From Arsenophonus sp052174455 (GTDB lineage: Bacteria > Pseudomonadota > Gammaproteobacteria > Enterobacterales > Enterobacteriaceae): a DNA stretch of 64,000 nucleotides. The stretch lies in the NCBI GenBank assembly GCA_052174455.1, contig JBQMRP010000030.1, forward strand, positions 1 through 64,000. Reading direction: 5' to 3'. The notes beneath the pieces are model-generated. The model made no database searches. It was not told the origin of the DNA and saw nothing but the letters and a program-made list of their open reading frames with translations. Below are positions 1-10,961 of the stretch, piece after piece. The translations under genes and the position numbers were made by a program. Every line of letters starts with the position of its first letter. Position 1 is the first letter of the stretch.

Positions 1-440
1 ACTTTTAGTGTATTCTGCATAGATGAAGAAGCTGGAAAAAGATGGAGAAGAACAGCTGGCATTTTATACTTCCTATATCAGTGCATTGGGCATCAATAAG
101 AACCACGATTCCATTTGAATCTGTTTTTATTATATTTTAGGCTACACGAGAATCCGACGTGAAAAGCACTGTAGCTCAAAACAACCATTTCAATACTATT
201 TAAATTGTTCCTATTTACTCAGAGAAGCTAAATGCGGCTAAAGGGATTTTGACCTTGTTTGATCCTGATGCTAAACAACATCTAATTTAAGGATGGAAAG
301 CAGATTTACGAATCATTAGAGTGATAGAGCTTGGGGCCCTGAGTATCCATATATTAGATTTATTAATAACTTATGATTCAGATGCAAATCTGTTGCTAGA
401 AAATGATATTGTTATCATTATTGGTAGTTAAATCTAACTT
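1..440 (+). mobile_element. IS256-family remnant, 3' part only
   Basis: This is the distal third of a decayed IS256/mutator-type element, cut by the window edge. It matches the 3' portions of the other copies here, for example 2290-2690 and 40130-40500, including a conserved stretch around positions 20-70 and the terminal motif near 350-375. Stop codons and frameshifts occur in all frames, so no transposase can be made. Confidence 0.7.
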
Positions 441-759
441 ATTATTTATTAATACTGATAGACTATTATTTAAAATAAATAATTTGTTATCTATAAAATT
501 TTATTAATTTTTTTAAAATACAATTAATTATTTAAAACTTTTATATTTTATATAAAATAATTTATATTATTATCATTAATATTCATTAATAAAAATCGTA
601 ATCAAATGATTTTTTATATTTTTGAAAAATAAGTTTTTATTTTTTTTGTTTACTTTCTTATTAGAAAGTAAACTGTTGCTTTTTTATCATAGCAAAGCTA
701 AGTTTTTTTTAAAAATTATTGACGATTTTATCATGTTGCAGTACGATTCACATCGTTTT
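441..759. other. AT-rich spacer upstream of tRNA-Pro
   Basis: This is very AT-rich sequence with long A and T runs. I see no gene, no terminator hairpin and no clear promoter, although the tRNA-Pro promoter should lie in its right-hand part. Confidence 0.5.
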
Positions 760-836
760 CGGCGAGTAGCGCAGCCTGGTAGCGCAACTGGTTTGGGACC
801 AGTGGGTCGGAGGTTCGAGTCCTCTCTCGCCGACCA
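760..836 (+). tRNA. proM: tRNA-Pro (anticodon UGG)
   Basis: This 77-nt cloverleaf includes an encoded CCA end. The acceptor arm pairs CGGCGAG with CTCGCCG, and the anticodon loop carries TGG. It is nearly identical to enterobacterial tRNA-Pro(UGG), which reads all CCN codons by wobble and is usually indispensable in reduced genomes. Its near-perfect sequence contrasts with the decayed DNA on both sides. In E. coli this tRNA lies in an argX-hisR-leuT-proM cluster; no other tRNA of that cluster is seen here. Confidence 0.97.
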
Positions 837-1109
837 ATTTATTATCTCTAATCTTATTCTAATTATTTTTTATTTCTGTCTAATTAATAATACTTACTTA
901 ATTAGGTAGATTAATTTTTTATCAGACTAAATTTATTAGAGATAAAGTCTTAATATAGTTTTGAACTTATTTAATAAGTGTGATAAGTAATTCTACTATT
1001 CTAGTTTTTTATTAAAACATAATAAAATAGTTGTTGATTTTGATATTTTCTATTTTTATAGAAAATTAATTTTATTTTTTTCTGTTATTTTTTAGTGAAA
1101 GGAAGTTAC
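837..1109. other. AT-rich spacer after tRNA-Pro
   Basis: This stretch has no recognisable gene. It ends at a short IS256 fragment near 1110. Confidence 0.5.
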
Positions 1110-1295
1110 AGACTTATTAAAAATCTAGTGTCTAATGATTAGACTATCTTCCTGCTATGAAGCTTTATAAGTTTCTTATTCATCCTTAAATTTTATGTTC
1201 TTACTATCAGAGTAAGCAGCTTAAATCCTCTTAGCCCTTCCAGTTTTCTAAGAAGATAGAGCACTTAAGTACTATTGAAAGAGTTATTTTACTTA
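1110..1295 (-). mobile_element. IS256-family remnant, 3' end only
   Basis: This short segment matches the terminal 190 bp or so of the minus-strand IS256 copies, for example 4765-4960. It includes the end motif near 1120 and the AAGTACTATTGAAA-type stretch near 1265. It abuts the start of the plus-strand copy at 1295, which gives an inverted pair. It is non-coding. Confidence 0.6.
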
Positions 1296-2690
1296 TCCTC
1301 ATATCTGGTGTATGGAGTTTCAGAGATGGTGGTGTATTCTGATGATTAATTTCGTGAATAATATCAATAACAGAGAGATGATGTGCCATGAAAAAATCTA
1401 CCCTACAGGTAATTCTAGAAACCAGAGATTACCTTTTATCTCTTCTATGAACTCATCCGTAAAATTAACAGGAAACTGATAGACACCGCTGTTGAGATAG
1501 AGCTCAAAATCCATACTGCAAGAACATGCTCAACGCCGCTTTGTCTACAGTCAGTCATGTCGTCGACTGTAACGGTTATTTTCACAGCGAATCATACAGA
1601 TTTATATTGGGGAGTTGAGATTGAAGTGACTAAGATTAGTAGTAAGGGTAATTACAGCGATAACGGAATATGCTTCAAGAACTTATTAATAGCACCTTAT
1701 CTGAAGCGTATAAAAGCAGCGAAGAGTTCTAAAATAGTTATTTTGTCGATATCCACCGATAATTTTATAAATCTCTGGGAGGTGATTCTCGGTGAGAGTA
1801 CATAGTCTTTCTGTAGAAAATTCATCAGTAGACTGAAATACCGATGCCTTGAAGAGTACACAAGCAATGATAACTACATGATTTAAGCGATATGCGTTAC
1901 GTTTATTTCTTGGTTGAGAGCATGTATATTGTTTTGTCAAAGATGCTGATCGCCTTTACTTGCTGCTTAATTATCGGCATCAGTGCGTATAGAATAAGGA
2001 GCTCATTAGGTTAGACGATGGTTATCGAGAATTAGAATCTGCATTAGACCGAACTTCTTAATAGCCTGCGAGCACGAGCTTTAACCGTATCTCTCAGGCT
2101 GCGTTTACTATATGCGAGATTCCATTACTTTTGAAACGTAATAAACAAAGGTATCCTCATATATATAACACCAACGGCATTAACTACACAAAATAGCTAA
2201 TTTGCTAGTTTCATTCCAAAAGCCATTCAGTATTGAAAGTTAAAGTGATCTGCAAGAGATCATGGTTAGCAGAAAATTCTAATGCCGCTAATAATCCCTT
2301 GATGTTTTGTCAGCAAGATTTTCATTATATCCTGCAGCAATAAAGAAGTTTGATAAAGATTGAGAAGAATGACTGGCATTATATCCCTTTCTGTCAGCCC
2401 ACTGTGGCGCCATACGAATGGCGAATTTAATTGAATCACATTTTGTGAGAGTAAGGCTACAATGCTGACACACGCGAAGCTCTGTAATTCAAGAAAAGAA
2501 ATTTTTCAATTGTATTGAATTTGCTTTCGTTTTTTCAGAAAAGCTAGAATCTTCTAAGGAAGAGTTTACCTGCTAACCATAGTGGTAAAATGCATCAAAT
2601 TTAAGGATGGAGATTAGATTCACCAAGTATTAAAATGGAACATAGCATGACCCATTATACACTAGATTACTAACAACTCATAGAGTAGGA
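1295..2690 (+). mobile_element. IS256/mutator-family element, near full length, dead
   Basis: This is an almost complete but heavily mutated copy of the commonest repeat in the window. Its start (a tctggtgtatgg motif near 1305) and end (near 2665-2690) match the other copies. Broken translations recall mutator transposases of the IS256 group, such as an SGNGI-like box before the catalytic region (here SDNGICFKNLL, about 1660-1690) and a following YLKRIKA stretch. Many stops and frameshifts interrupt the roughly 400-codon frame. Confidence 0.7.
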
Positions 2691-2704
2691 ATTTTCTTTT
2701 ATTT

Positions 2705-4270
2705 TTATTGTGCATGTATCTTTAAGTAGTGCTCAAAACTTATTTTATCTACTTGTTCAATTGCTAACTGTTTGCTAATTGAGGTGTGATGAGCATTAGT
2801 AAAGTCAGCTTCCGTTATTACTTCATAAGGTTCATTTCTTAATTGTTGATAATAGATTTTAGCCAATTGTAAACCATATTGATTAATACTCTGTTCAATC
2901 ATTAGTGATAATATTTTTCCAGAATAAGTAAGCTCTGGATTTTCAAGCATTGATACCAATTGAGAACAAATTTCATGATATCGCGTATTACCACTAACAT
3001 CTAATACATTAGCAACTCTGATTAAATCATCAAATAATATTTGCCCTACCTCTTTTAAGGGTCTCATTGATTCACTGCAACCCACACCAATTATTTGTCC
3101 AGGTTTACGACCTTCAAGTATCACTCGATTCCAATTCATGCGACAATAATTTAATTCTCTTTCATCCATTACAGGTGCATCTGCTAATGCACACCAGATT
3201 AAAAAAAGATCAAGAAAATGGATCTGAACTTCATCAATACCAATGGCAGTAAATGGGTTAATATCTAAAGCTCTAATTTCAATATATTCAATTCCTTTTT
3301 TTAATAGCGTATCGGATGGCGACTCATCACCAATAAGAACTCGTTTTGGCCGAATTGGGGCATATAACTCATTTTCAATTTGCAAAATATTGGTGTTCAG
3401 TTGTAAACGTTTACCATCTTTATTATATATACCTAATTTTGTAAACTCTGTTGAAGGCTGTTTTATCGCTTGTTTAAGGCCAGCAACATAAGTTGTTAAA
3501 TCATTAAAGGTGATTTTTAGATCACTTTGAGATTTGTTGGTATATCCAAAATCACTCATTCGTAATGATGTTGCATAAGGTAAATAATAGGTTCCTTTAG
3601 TTGTTTTTTCAAAAGGAAGATGCTTGATATTTCTATTTTCGTGAAAAAAAGAATCACAAATTGCAGGCGAGGCGGCAAATAAATAGGGGATAAGCCAACC
3701 AAAGCGGTAATAATTACGAATAAGTCGAAAGTAACCAGCAGAAATTTTATCCTTACCACTTTTTGTATCCTTAACAGAAACCAAGGCTTGCCAGAATTCT
3801 ATTGGTAAAGAAAAATTATAATGGATACCTGCAATTGTTTGCATTAATGCCCCATAACGATTCTTTAATCCTTCTCGATATAAAGTTTTAAAACGACCAA
3901 TGTTAGAAATACCATATTGAGCGAGTTTAATGTTGTCTTTGGGTTCTATAAAACAAGGAATACTTAATGGCCATATCAATTCATCATCAAGATGACGTAC
4001 TGTATAACGGTGTAAATCTCTTAAAAATGCTAAAACGTGCCCAATATTGTTATCAACTGGAGTAATGAATTCCAATAAAGCTTCAGCAAAATCAGTCGTG
4101 ATCCATGGATGAGTTAACGCTTTCCCTAAAATATCAGGATGCGGGGTCTTTGCCAATCTTCCTGTTGGCGTAATTCTTAGTGTTTCACGCTCAATGCCTC
4201 GATGAAGGCCATGTAATATATTAGGGCGTACCTCTAACCATGATAGAGCTTTTGATACATTCGGGATCAA
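2705..4270 (-). CDS. gshA: Glutamate-cysteine ligase
   Basis: This is the first and rate-limiting step of glutathione synthesis: ATP-dependent joining of L-glutamate (through its gamma carboxyl) to L-cysteine in the cytosol. The 521-residue product matches the proteobacterial single-domain GshA family (about 518 residues in E. coli) from end to end. It has HRGIERETLR at 23-32, WITTDFAEALLEFITPV at 56-72, the HYNFSLP segment near 150 and the LQIENELYAPIRPKR block in the second half. The start is TTG, as in E. coli gshA, preceded by a strong GGGGG ribosome-binding sequence (4276-4280). Upstream on the same strand lie tRNA-Arg and tRNA-Ser, the ancestral serV-argV...gshA order with the intervening genes lost. 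No frameshift is seen. gshB, the second enzyme, is also in the window. Confidence 0.97.
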   Translation of the reverse strand: MIPNVSKALSWLEVRPNILHGLHRGIERETLRITPTGRLAKTPHPDILGKALTHPWITTDFAEALLEFITPVDNNIGHVLAFLRDLHRYTVRHLDDELIWPLSIPCFIEPKDNIKLAQYGISNIGRFKTLYREGLKNRYGALMQTIAGIHYNFSLPIEFWQALVSVKDTKSGKDKISAGYFRLIRNYYRFGWLIPYLFAASPAICDSFFHENRNIKHLPFEKTTKGTYYLPYATSLRMSDFGYTNKSQSDLKITFNDLTTYVAGLKQAIKQPSTEFTKLGIYNKDGKRLQLNTNILQIENELYAPIRPKRVLIGDESPSDTLLKKGIEYIEIRALDINPFTAIGIDEVQIHFLDLFLIWCALADAPVMDERELNYCRMNWNRVILEGRKPGQIIGVGCSESMRPLKEVGQILFDDLIRVANVLDVSGNTRYHEICSQLVSMLENPELTYSGKILSLMIEQSINQYGLQLAKIYYQQLRNEPYEVITEADFTNAHHTSISKQLAIEQVDKISFEHYLKIHAQ

Positions 4271-4410
4271 ATTAACCCCCGTTATTTGTTCGTTATTTTT
4301 TGTTAGAAAAGTTACTTTAACGTAAATAAGCAGAATTGTCGCCGTCTAGCTAATCTAGAGGAGATAATTAAAATAAATGGTTATTTGTTAATAAACATAT
4401 TTTTATTATA

Positions 4411-4487
4411 TGGCGCATCCAGAAGGATTCGAACCTCCGACCGCTCGGTTCGTAGCCGAGTACTCTATCCAGCTGAGCTATGGATGC
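4411..4487 (-). tRNA. argV: tRNA-Arg (anticodon ACG)
   Basis: This is a 77-nt cloverleaf with an encoded CCA end. The acceptor arm is GCATCCA/TGGATGC, and the anticodon ACG sits in the loop CTACGAA. It reads CGU, CGC and CGA codons after the first base is modified to inosine by TadA. E. coli has four tandem copies (argVYZQ) after serV; here one copy remains, so the tandem array has collapsed. Confidence 0.96.
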
Positions 4488-4497
4488 ACTATCAAGA

Positions 4498-4590
4498 TGG
4501 CGGTAAGGGAGGGATTCAAACCCTCGATGCAGCTATTAACCACATACTCCCTTAGCAGGGGAGCGCCTTCAGTCTCTCGGCCACCTCACC
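4498..4590 (-). tRNA. serV: tRNA-Ser (anticodon GCU)
   Basis: This is a 93-nt class II tRNA with a long variable arm and an encoded CCA end. The anticodon GCT lies in the loop CTGCTAA. It reads AGU and AGC serine codons. It stands 10 bp upstream of tRNA-Arg, the same order as enterobacterial serV-argV. The acceptor stem pairs GGTGAGG with CCTTACC, with one G-T pair, so it still folds. Confidence 0.95.
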
Positions 4591-4759
4591 ATAAAAATAG
4601 AAACGAGAAAATTTTAAATTATCTCTCTGTTGCATGGCGCTCATATTACTTTGCCATACTTAGAAGTCAAACAATTTTCTAATCTTTTTACGTTTTTAGT
4701 CATTTGAATATTTTAAAATCAAGATGAGTAGTTTAACAACGAAATAAATAATATGCTAT

Positions 4760-6160
4760 TGAATTATTAGAAAATCTGGCGTAGGCTTGTAAGCCTCTTC
4801 ATCCTTCTGAAGCTTCGTGGAAGCTGTTATCCATGCTAAAATTAGACATTCTTACCACCAAGAAATCAGCAGATCAAATCCTTTTAGGACAGTTTTAGCA
4901 TTTTTGAGTAGACGGAAGAAGCTTCAATACTATTAAAATGGTTATTTTTTGAACCACAGTGATTCATGTATCAGCTTTATAAGCTCGCCTGTCGCAAAAG
5001 TTAATTTAATTGGATTATCGTTCTTATTAATGCTTTATTTCACTAATATGAAGCATAGAATGCCAGCCATTCCTCTCGATTTTTTCCAGCTTATTCATCC
5101 CTGTAGAATATAATAAAAACCTTACCAACAAAAACATTAAAGGGTTTATTAGCGGCTTCACAATTCTCTGTTAGCTAAATTTCTGGCAGCTGCATTAACT
5201 TTCGGTGTTTCATGCCTTTAGAAAGTGAAACCAACTATATTAGTTATTTTGTGTAGCTAATAACATTAGTGCTATGTATCTGGTAATATCTTTGCTATTT
5301 CATTCTAAAAATCAAAGGATCGTCTTCCCTAGTAAGCTTAGTAGATGCAGTTAAATTACTTAACTTTCGGTCATCCAGAAGTTCAGCCCAGTGCGCTTCT
5401 GACTCTTGTAACCATATTCGACCGAAATGAGCTCTTTATATCCATGCGGGAGTTTGCCTTCGTCTTAACTAGCAGGTAAAGGCGATCAGATTGCCTGACA
5501 GAATGACATATGCCTTTAAGCCAAGAAAAAATATAACGCGTATCGATTAAATCACGCAATTGTTATTGACTCTGTTCTTTAAGTTATTGATATTCAGTTT
5601 TTTTGATGGTACTGGCAGAGAGATCGTGTACTTTTTTATCGAAAAGCGCCCAGAGAGCTTCGTGAAAATTGTTGCTGAATAATGCCTCATGCCTCGCAGT
5701 TATCCAGCTATAGTAGTAACTCTTTACCGCTTTTGCACGTTTTAGATAAGGTAGGAACAAGATTTTGAACCATATTCTATTGTCGTTGTAACCCCATAAC
5801 CATTAGGCAGTTTAATCTCAACATCACTAATACCACTTGATATGGTTCGCTGTGACGAATAACTGTTGCGGATAAAAGATAAGATTCATAAAAAAGGCCT
5901 ATTAATTATGTTCTCGCAATCATGGGTTCGAGCACAACCTCAACAGAGGTACTATCAGCTTACTGGCACACCATTATGAATGAGTTCATGCAAAGGATTA
6001 GAGGTAATATCTGATTTTGTAAAAGAATACCTGTAGGGTAGACTTTCATGATATATAATCTCTTTGTTATTGAAATGATTCACAAAATCAATAATTGGAA
6101 TACGCCAGCATTTTTATGAAAATCCATAGATCAGAAACAAGTGTAACCCAGGTAAAGGCA
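4760..6160 (-). mobile_element. IS256/mutator-family element, near full length, dead
   Basis: This copy runs from the end motif at about 4765 to the start motif near 6150. It aligns along its length with the copies at 9475-10800, 19140-20560, 28490-29905, 43630-45020 and 53100-54480. It lies where csrA, the usual neighbour upstream of the tRNA-Ser/tRNA-Arg cluster in enterobacteria, would be expected. It has no intact frame. Confidence 0.7.
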
Positions 6161-7049
6161 ATTAATTGCTCATTCATAAAAAGTAGACTCATTAATTTTT
6201 GAGAATAGCAAAACATTATTTAGACAGCGAATTAAAAGCCGAATATAGCTAGAAGAAAAAGTAATCAAAAAAAAACAAAAAATTTCTTGTTAATTCTTCC
6301 TTGAAAGGAATTGTTTATTTATACCTTTCAATAGCTATCATTAACGTATAAAAAGCATAGCAATAGAATCTTAGTGCTGCCTAAATATTTTTAACAATAG
6401 ACTATTAATTAGTATTTTCTGATCCTAAAGTTGTTAACTATTATTAGCAATTAATCGGTCATGATGCGAATTATTCCCGCAATTATAATTTATCTATCAG
6501 GATCAAGCAAAACTTTTAAAATTATTATCAGCTTCCTGCTTGGTCGCAACATGCTGGATTAAATTTAAGTATTTATGATCTCAGTCAGTTAGATTTAGGT
6601 AACAAAAGTTTGATATAACTCTAATTTGAAGTCTATTTTTAATTATAAGATGTTAAATGAAAAAAAATTAAAATCCGCATTATGGATTTTCTGTTTTCTA
6701 GCACCGTACCGACAAAAATCAATTATTATCAGTTAAAATTTAAATTGGATGATATAAGACGAGTTTATATCCAAGATAAAAACTAATTTTGCACATTAAC
6801 ACCGTGATAATCAAGAAATTTATCTGAAAACAGATAAATAATAGCCTATTTATCTGTTTTATACTACTAGTAGCTGTACTATTTGGTGATCAATATTTGG
6901 ATACGATAGAATTATCTTTATATCAAAAAGATAAAATATCAACCAATACCAAAGAAAATTTAATTGCCATGCTGATTAACCACCAGCAGAAAGTTAGGTT
7001 AACGATTAATTGCAAAGTATTTAGTTCTACAAATCATTAGAGAGACTCT
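6161..7049 (+). pseudogene. Unidentified decayed coding remnant
   Basis: Between two IS remnants lies about 900 bp with protein-like plus-strand stretches. Around 6430-6600 a broken frame reads pieces such as LIGHDANYSRNYNLSIR and YQLPAWSQHAGLNLSIYD. Around 6700-6780 another reads KINYYQLKFKLDDIRRVYI. These look like one former protein with alternating polar and aromatic segments, possibly exported or beta-rich, but I cannot name the family. Stops and frameshifts are frequent. Confidence 0.3.
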
Positions 7050-7290
7050 TATTAAATAGCTTTATTCATGGCACTATAGCTAGTGATTGATATAGTTGAG
7101 TGTAAAATATTATGATGATGAAGACTCCGTCGTTAGATAAGTGCAACACCTAAAATCATCGCTGCTCTTCAAGCCAACAAAGAACTTGCGTCTACTTTTT
7201 TTTGGGGGGTGTTTATGACATATTCAAACTTATTGTTACTAAATGGCAAAAACGAAATAATGCTGATATTAGTTATATTAGCAAAGGTTT
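7050..7290 (+). mobile_element. IS481-family remnant, 5' end only
   Basis: This is the start of an IS481-type element. It translates roughly like the N-terminal helix-turn-helix of IS481 transposases, whose hallmark is a KIRAAIQASKE...A.yYGIS-like segment; here pieces such as HLKSSLLFKPTKNLR. It stops abruptly at the junction with an IS1595 remnant at about 7290. The distal part of this IS481 is missing on the far side. Confidence 0.6.
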
Positions 7291-8325
7291 GTTACCTTGT
7301 TCGCAGAGTAATTTGTAGTCATGTCTGTATTTAAATTATTTTATGTTTTAAACAATCTTTATTCATGCAAGATAATTCTGTATATAAATAAATCTACTCC
7401 TTAGGAATTACTATTCGTTCTTTTAATTAGCTGATATAATTGCCCAAATTTTGAATCTGAAATTCTTTACCAATAACTCTCTAATTATCTATCGCTTATT
7501 AAGCGATAGTGACTAATTTCATACTCGCTAGCAAAGATTTCCTACCATTTAATTCCATCTGAATAAAGGAGGATGGACTCTAATCGATGATTAACTCAAG
7601 AAAACAGATAACATACTCTGCATTAAACTATTCACGATCTCATCGCTCACATGGCCACTCATTGATCTCGGGTAATTAAAGACTATGATTCCTTCTTTCC
7701 TTTCATTTCCTTCTCTTCCGCATTTTCTACCTTTCCTATATGGAATATAACACTTCCTTTTAAAGGATTCATGGAAAAATGTTCTGTCAACTTCAATAAT
7801 ATCCTTACTAGATTAAGTTGGCTATTGTTCTAAAGAAAGGAAGCAGTGCCGTAATTTAAATGCTGCTTTTAAATAAATTCTTTTTATTTTCCTGGATTCC
7901 CATAAAATCAACTTATTAAACATGTATTAGCAGATAACTAAAGAATTTATCCTTGTAATATACTTTTGCCAGAGGACTTTTAGTAAGATTTGTTAAATCT
8001 TTTCCTGCGATTGGGGATTTTGCAACGGTATCGCTGTAAACCTTAAATGAATGTCACCAGTTGGAAATATGTTCATTGTGACAATATAAGTAAGATAAAC
8101 TAAATGATTTGATTAAATCTATAAATCCATATCATCTGATAAATTATCGCAAAACTAACTAATAAGATGTAGTTTTATGTTGGTATGACGTAATGAGGGC
8201 TATCTTTGATCTATATGAGTATTTGCTTTTTTCATAGCAACCGCTGTAGCGAAAATCCTTCATATAGTATATGTGATTTCTATCAACAACCTTTGCCAAG
8301 ATAGCTATAATTTTATATTATAAGG
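7290..8325 (-). mobile_element. IS1595 (ISXO2-like) element, dead, inserted in IS481
   Basis: This is a degenerate minus-strand copy of the IS1595-type repeat. The family call comes from the plus-strand copy at 11830-12830. The terminal motif, a GGCTATGTTGGCAAAGG-like sequence, is present in decayed form at about 7290-7305, followed by a gcgtaga-rich subterminal region. It joins the IS481 fragment at the same internal site used by five other IS1595 copies here. The right end lies just upstream of the fpr promoter. Confidence 0.65.
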
Positions 8326-8388
8326 AATAAGTCATAACTTAACTGAATAGTTAAAATACATTATTTATAATGGTTTTTCCTAGTTTGA

Positions 8389-8394
8389 TATAAT
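8389..8394 (+). promoter_or_regulatory. Putative fpr -10 box
   Basis: TATAAT stands 49 bp before the fpr start codon. No good -35 hexamer lies 16-18 bp upstream, so this would be a weak or activator-dependent promoter. In E. coli fpr is activated by SoxS; I could not recognise a soxbox here. Confidence 0.35.
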
Positions 8395-8442
8395 ATGACC
8401 AAACATTAACTCTTTAATTTAAAACATTGGGAGGCTAGTAGT

Positions 8443-9189
8443 ATGCCGAATTGGGTAACAGGAAAAATTATTAAAAATCACAAATGGACAGACTCATTAT
8501 TTAGTTTAATCCTCGAGGCGCCAATTAAATCGTTTATTGCTGGGCAATATGCTAAACTTGCGCTAGAAATAAATGACCACCGTATCCAGCGCGCCTATTC
8601 TTATGTTAATGCACCCAATGATAAACAATTAGAATTCTATTTGGTTAGTGTACCGGAAGGAAAGCTCAGTCCACAATTTGAAACATTAAAACCTGGTGAT
8701 TCTATCTATATTACTGAAGAGGCATCAGGTTTTTTTGTATTAAAAGAATTGCCTGATTGTGAAATTCTTTGGATGCTATCAACAGGTACCGCAATTGGAC
8801 CTTTCTTATCCATTTTGCAACTTGGCGAAAATTTAGCACGATTTAAACAAATGATCCTAGTCCATGCGGTACGTTATGCTGAAGATTTAAGTTACTTACC
8901 ATTAATGAAAAAACTTGAAAAAAAATATCAAGGAAAATTGAAGATTCAAACTATTGTAAGTCGTGAAAAAAAAATTGGCTCACTCACTGGTCATATTCCA
9001 GCGCTAATTGAAAGTGGCCAGTTAGAACAGGTAGTAAAAGTAAAAATTGATCCGTCAACTAGCCATGTTATGCTTTGTGGTAATCCACAAATGGTTAAAG
9101 ATACCCAACAACTACTAAAAACACAAAGAGGGATGAATAAGCACTTACGTCGTAAAGCGGGTCAAGTTACCAGTGAACAATATTGGTAA
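8443..9189 (+). CDS. fpr: Ferredoxin/flavodoxin-NADP+ reductase
   Basis: This FAD enzyme moves electrons between NADPH and ferredoxin or flavodoxin, supplying reduced carriers for Fe-S and radical-SAM enzymes. The 248-residue length equals that of E. coli Fpr, and the sequence is collinear throughout. The FAD-binding RAYSYVN motif lies at about 50-56, the NADP-binding STGTAIGPFLSILQ at about 112-125, HVMLCGNPQMV near 207-217, and the C terminus ends in an aromatic YW pair like E. coli Fpr. The start is ATG after a strong GGGAGG sequence 9 bp upstream. It is monocistronic; its usual neighbour glpX is not seen. No damage is visible although IS remnants lie on both sides. Confidence 0.97.
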   Translation: MPNWVTGKIIKNHKWTDSLFSLILEAPIKSFIAGQYAKLALEINDHRIQRAYSYVNAPNDKQLEFYLVSVPEGKLSPQFETLKPGDSIYITEEASGFFVLKELPDCEILWMLSTGTAIGPFLSILQLGENLARFKQMILVHAVRYAEDLSYLPLMKKLEKKYQGKLKIQTIVSREKKIGSLTGHIPALIESGQLEQVVKVKIDPSTSHVMLCGNPQMVKDTQQLLKTQRGMNKHLRRKAGQVTSEQYW

Positions 9190-9474
9190 GCGATGGAAAG
9201 TAAAAATTAATTAATTAAGATATAGTTAATTTGCTTAGTTTTATCATAACAATTTTTTATCTAGACCTTTAAACTATTAGAATCTAAAAATAATGTAGTA
9301 ACTATAAATTAAAGAAGGAGAATTGTCCATAATATAGACCCATTTCTAAAAATGGGGTTAGATAAGTTAACAATTATGGAGATAGGATAAAACTAACAAC
9401 AACTAGCCACTAGATTTGCTACGATCATATAAACATTTTGTAAAATTAATGCTAATGGATAGAGTAATAAAAGT
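9190..9474. other. AT-rich spacer after fpr
   Basis: No gene is seen. An inverted repeat pairs gacccatttctaaaaatgggg (about 9337-9357) over a short stem, but it lacks a T tract, so I do not call it a terminator. Confidence 0.3.
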
Positions 9475-10800
9475 TATTAGCAAATCTAGTGTATGATAGT
9501 CAGGATGTCACCTCCTCTTAACTGCGTTCATAACTTTTATGAGTAGACTGCAGTAACTTAGATAGCATTGAAAAGTTTGTTTTTCTCAAACAACAGCGCT
9601 TCGAGTGTTAACTTCATAGCCCAACTATTGCGCAAAATTCGATTCAATTGAATTTATCGTTCTTATTAATGGTCCAATGCTCTGACAAGAAATCGTAGAA
9701 TTCTAGCCGTTCTCTTCGCTTTTCTACAGATTTTTCATTGCTGAAGAATACTTTACTGAAAACTTTACAACAGAAGATTAAGGACTTTATCAACGATATC
9801 AAGCCTCCCTGCTAGTATGACTTCACCATAAGCTCACTTAACTTCGATTGTAAGCTCTTGGGGCGCAAGCCAACACATCAGCTATTTTGTGTACCCAATA
9901 AGCATTGATCCCTGCATGTCCGAAAATATCTTTATTTTTGTATTCCAAAAATTAAGAATAAAGCGTCTCCCGTAGCAAGCCTGGGAGATATAGTTAAGCT
10001 ACCCTCTAGAGTAGGTCATTTAAAAGTTCAGTTAAGTTCGCTTCTGATTCTTGATAGACATCTTTGAGTACAACGAGCTGCTTAGATTCATGATTAATGA
10101 CGTCAATAATAACCAGAAGGCAAAGGCGATGAGCTTATCTAACAGAAGCGCATAAATGCCATCGGCTAAGAAATAAATGTAGCGGTATCGCTTAAATCAC
10201 GCAGGTACACACCCTTACCTGTTACTTTTTAAGCTATTGCCATTTAGTCTACTGATGGTACTTCAGAGAAGACCATATGCTTTTTATCAAAAATTTCCCC
10301 AGATCTTAATGAAAATTACGGGTAAATGTCCGTAGAACAGTTATGGGAGATAGATACTCTTCGCTACTTTTGGACCCCTAGATTAAGGATGGGTAGCATA
10401 CGAGGTGTTGAGGAATATTCCGTTTTTCCGCTGCAATCTCTAACTTTAATTAGTTTAATCTCAACATCGCTAATAGTAATCTGTATGGTTTTTTGTAGAA
10501 CATAATCGTTACGGTTGATGGCATAAAGTCGCCACCGTAAACAAGGCAGTGTTGAGTATGTTGATTGGTATGACTTTGAATTCCTTCTTAATAGCAGTGC
10601 CTATCAGTTTACCCTACCATAATTACGGATGGTTTATGGAAAGGATCAGAGGTGATATTTGATTTCTGGATATCCGTATAGGCTAAATTTCATGACATAT
10701 TATCTCTCTGTTCTTAAAATCATCCACGAAAGCAATCAGCAAGATACGACACCCATCTCTGAAGCTGTCTCCATACACAATATATAAGAATAACTCAAAT
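9475..10800 (-). mobile_element. IS256/mutator-family element, near full length, dead
   Basis: This copy is bounded by the end motif gcaaatctagtgtatgatag near 9480 and the start motif tccatacac near 10790. It aligns with the copies at 4760-6160 and 19140-20560. Stops are scattered through all frames. Confidence 0.7.
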
Positions 10801-10849
10801 AGGTATGAAAATAGAGTAATAATAAATTTTGATTATACTATATAGTACG

Positions 10850-10875
10850 TATATTAAGATGTTTAGACATCTTAA
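10850..10875. repeat. Palindrome upstream of gmhB
   Basis: An inverted repeat (attaagatg / catcttaat around gtttaga) lies about 90 bp before gmhB. It could be a terminator-like relic or an operator. There is no T tract on either side that would favour termination. Confidence 0.3.
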
Positions 10876-10926
10876 TAAATAAAAAATATAAATATGACAC
10901 TTGTTCTTATTTTTTAACCATTTTCA

Positions 10927-10932
10927 TATAAT
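10927..10932 (+). promoter_or_regulatory. Putative gmhB -10 box
   Basis: TATAAT stands 30 bp before the gmhB start. The nearest -35-like hexamer (TTGTTC, 10901-10906) is spaced 20 bp away, which is too far to be ideal. Confidence 0.35.
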
Positions 10933-10961
10933 AAAAAAGTTAAATTTAATGGAGTAATGTG

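Noticed and set aside
622..909. 95-codon plus-strand frame
   Set aside because: It runs straight through the tRNA-Pro gene and its AT-rich flanks; composition is not protein-like.
4410..4682. 90-codon plus-strand frame
   Set aside because: It is antisense to tRNA-Arg and tRNA-Ser; its open state is due to the tRNA sequences.
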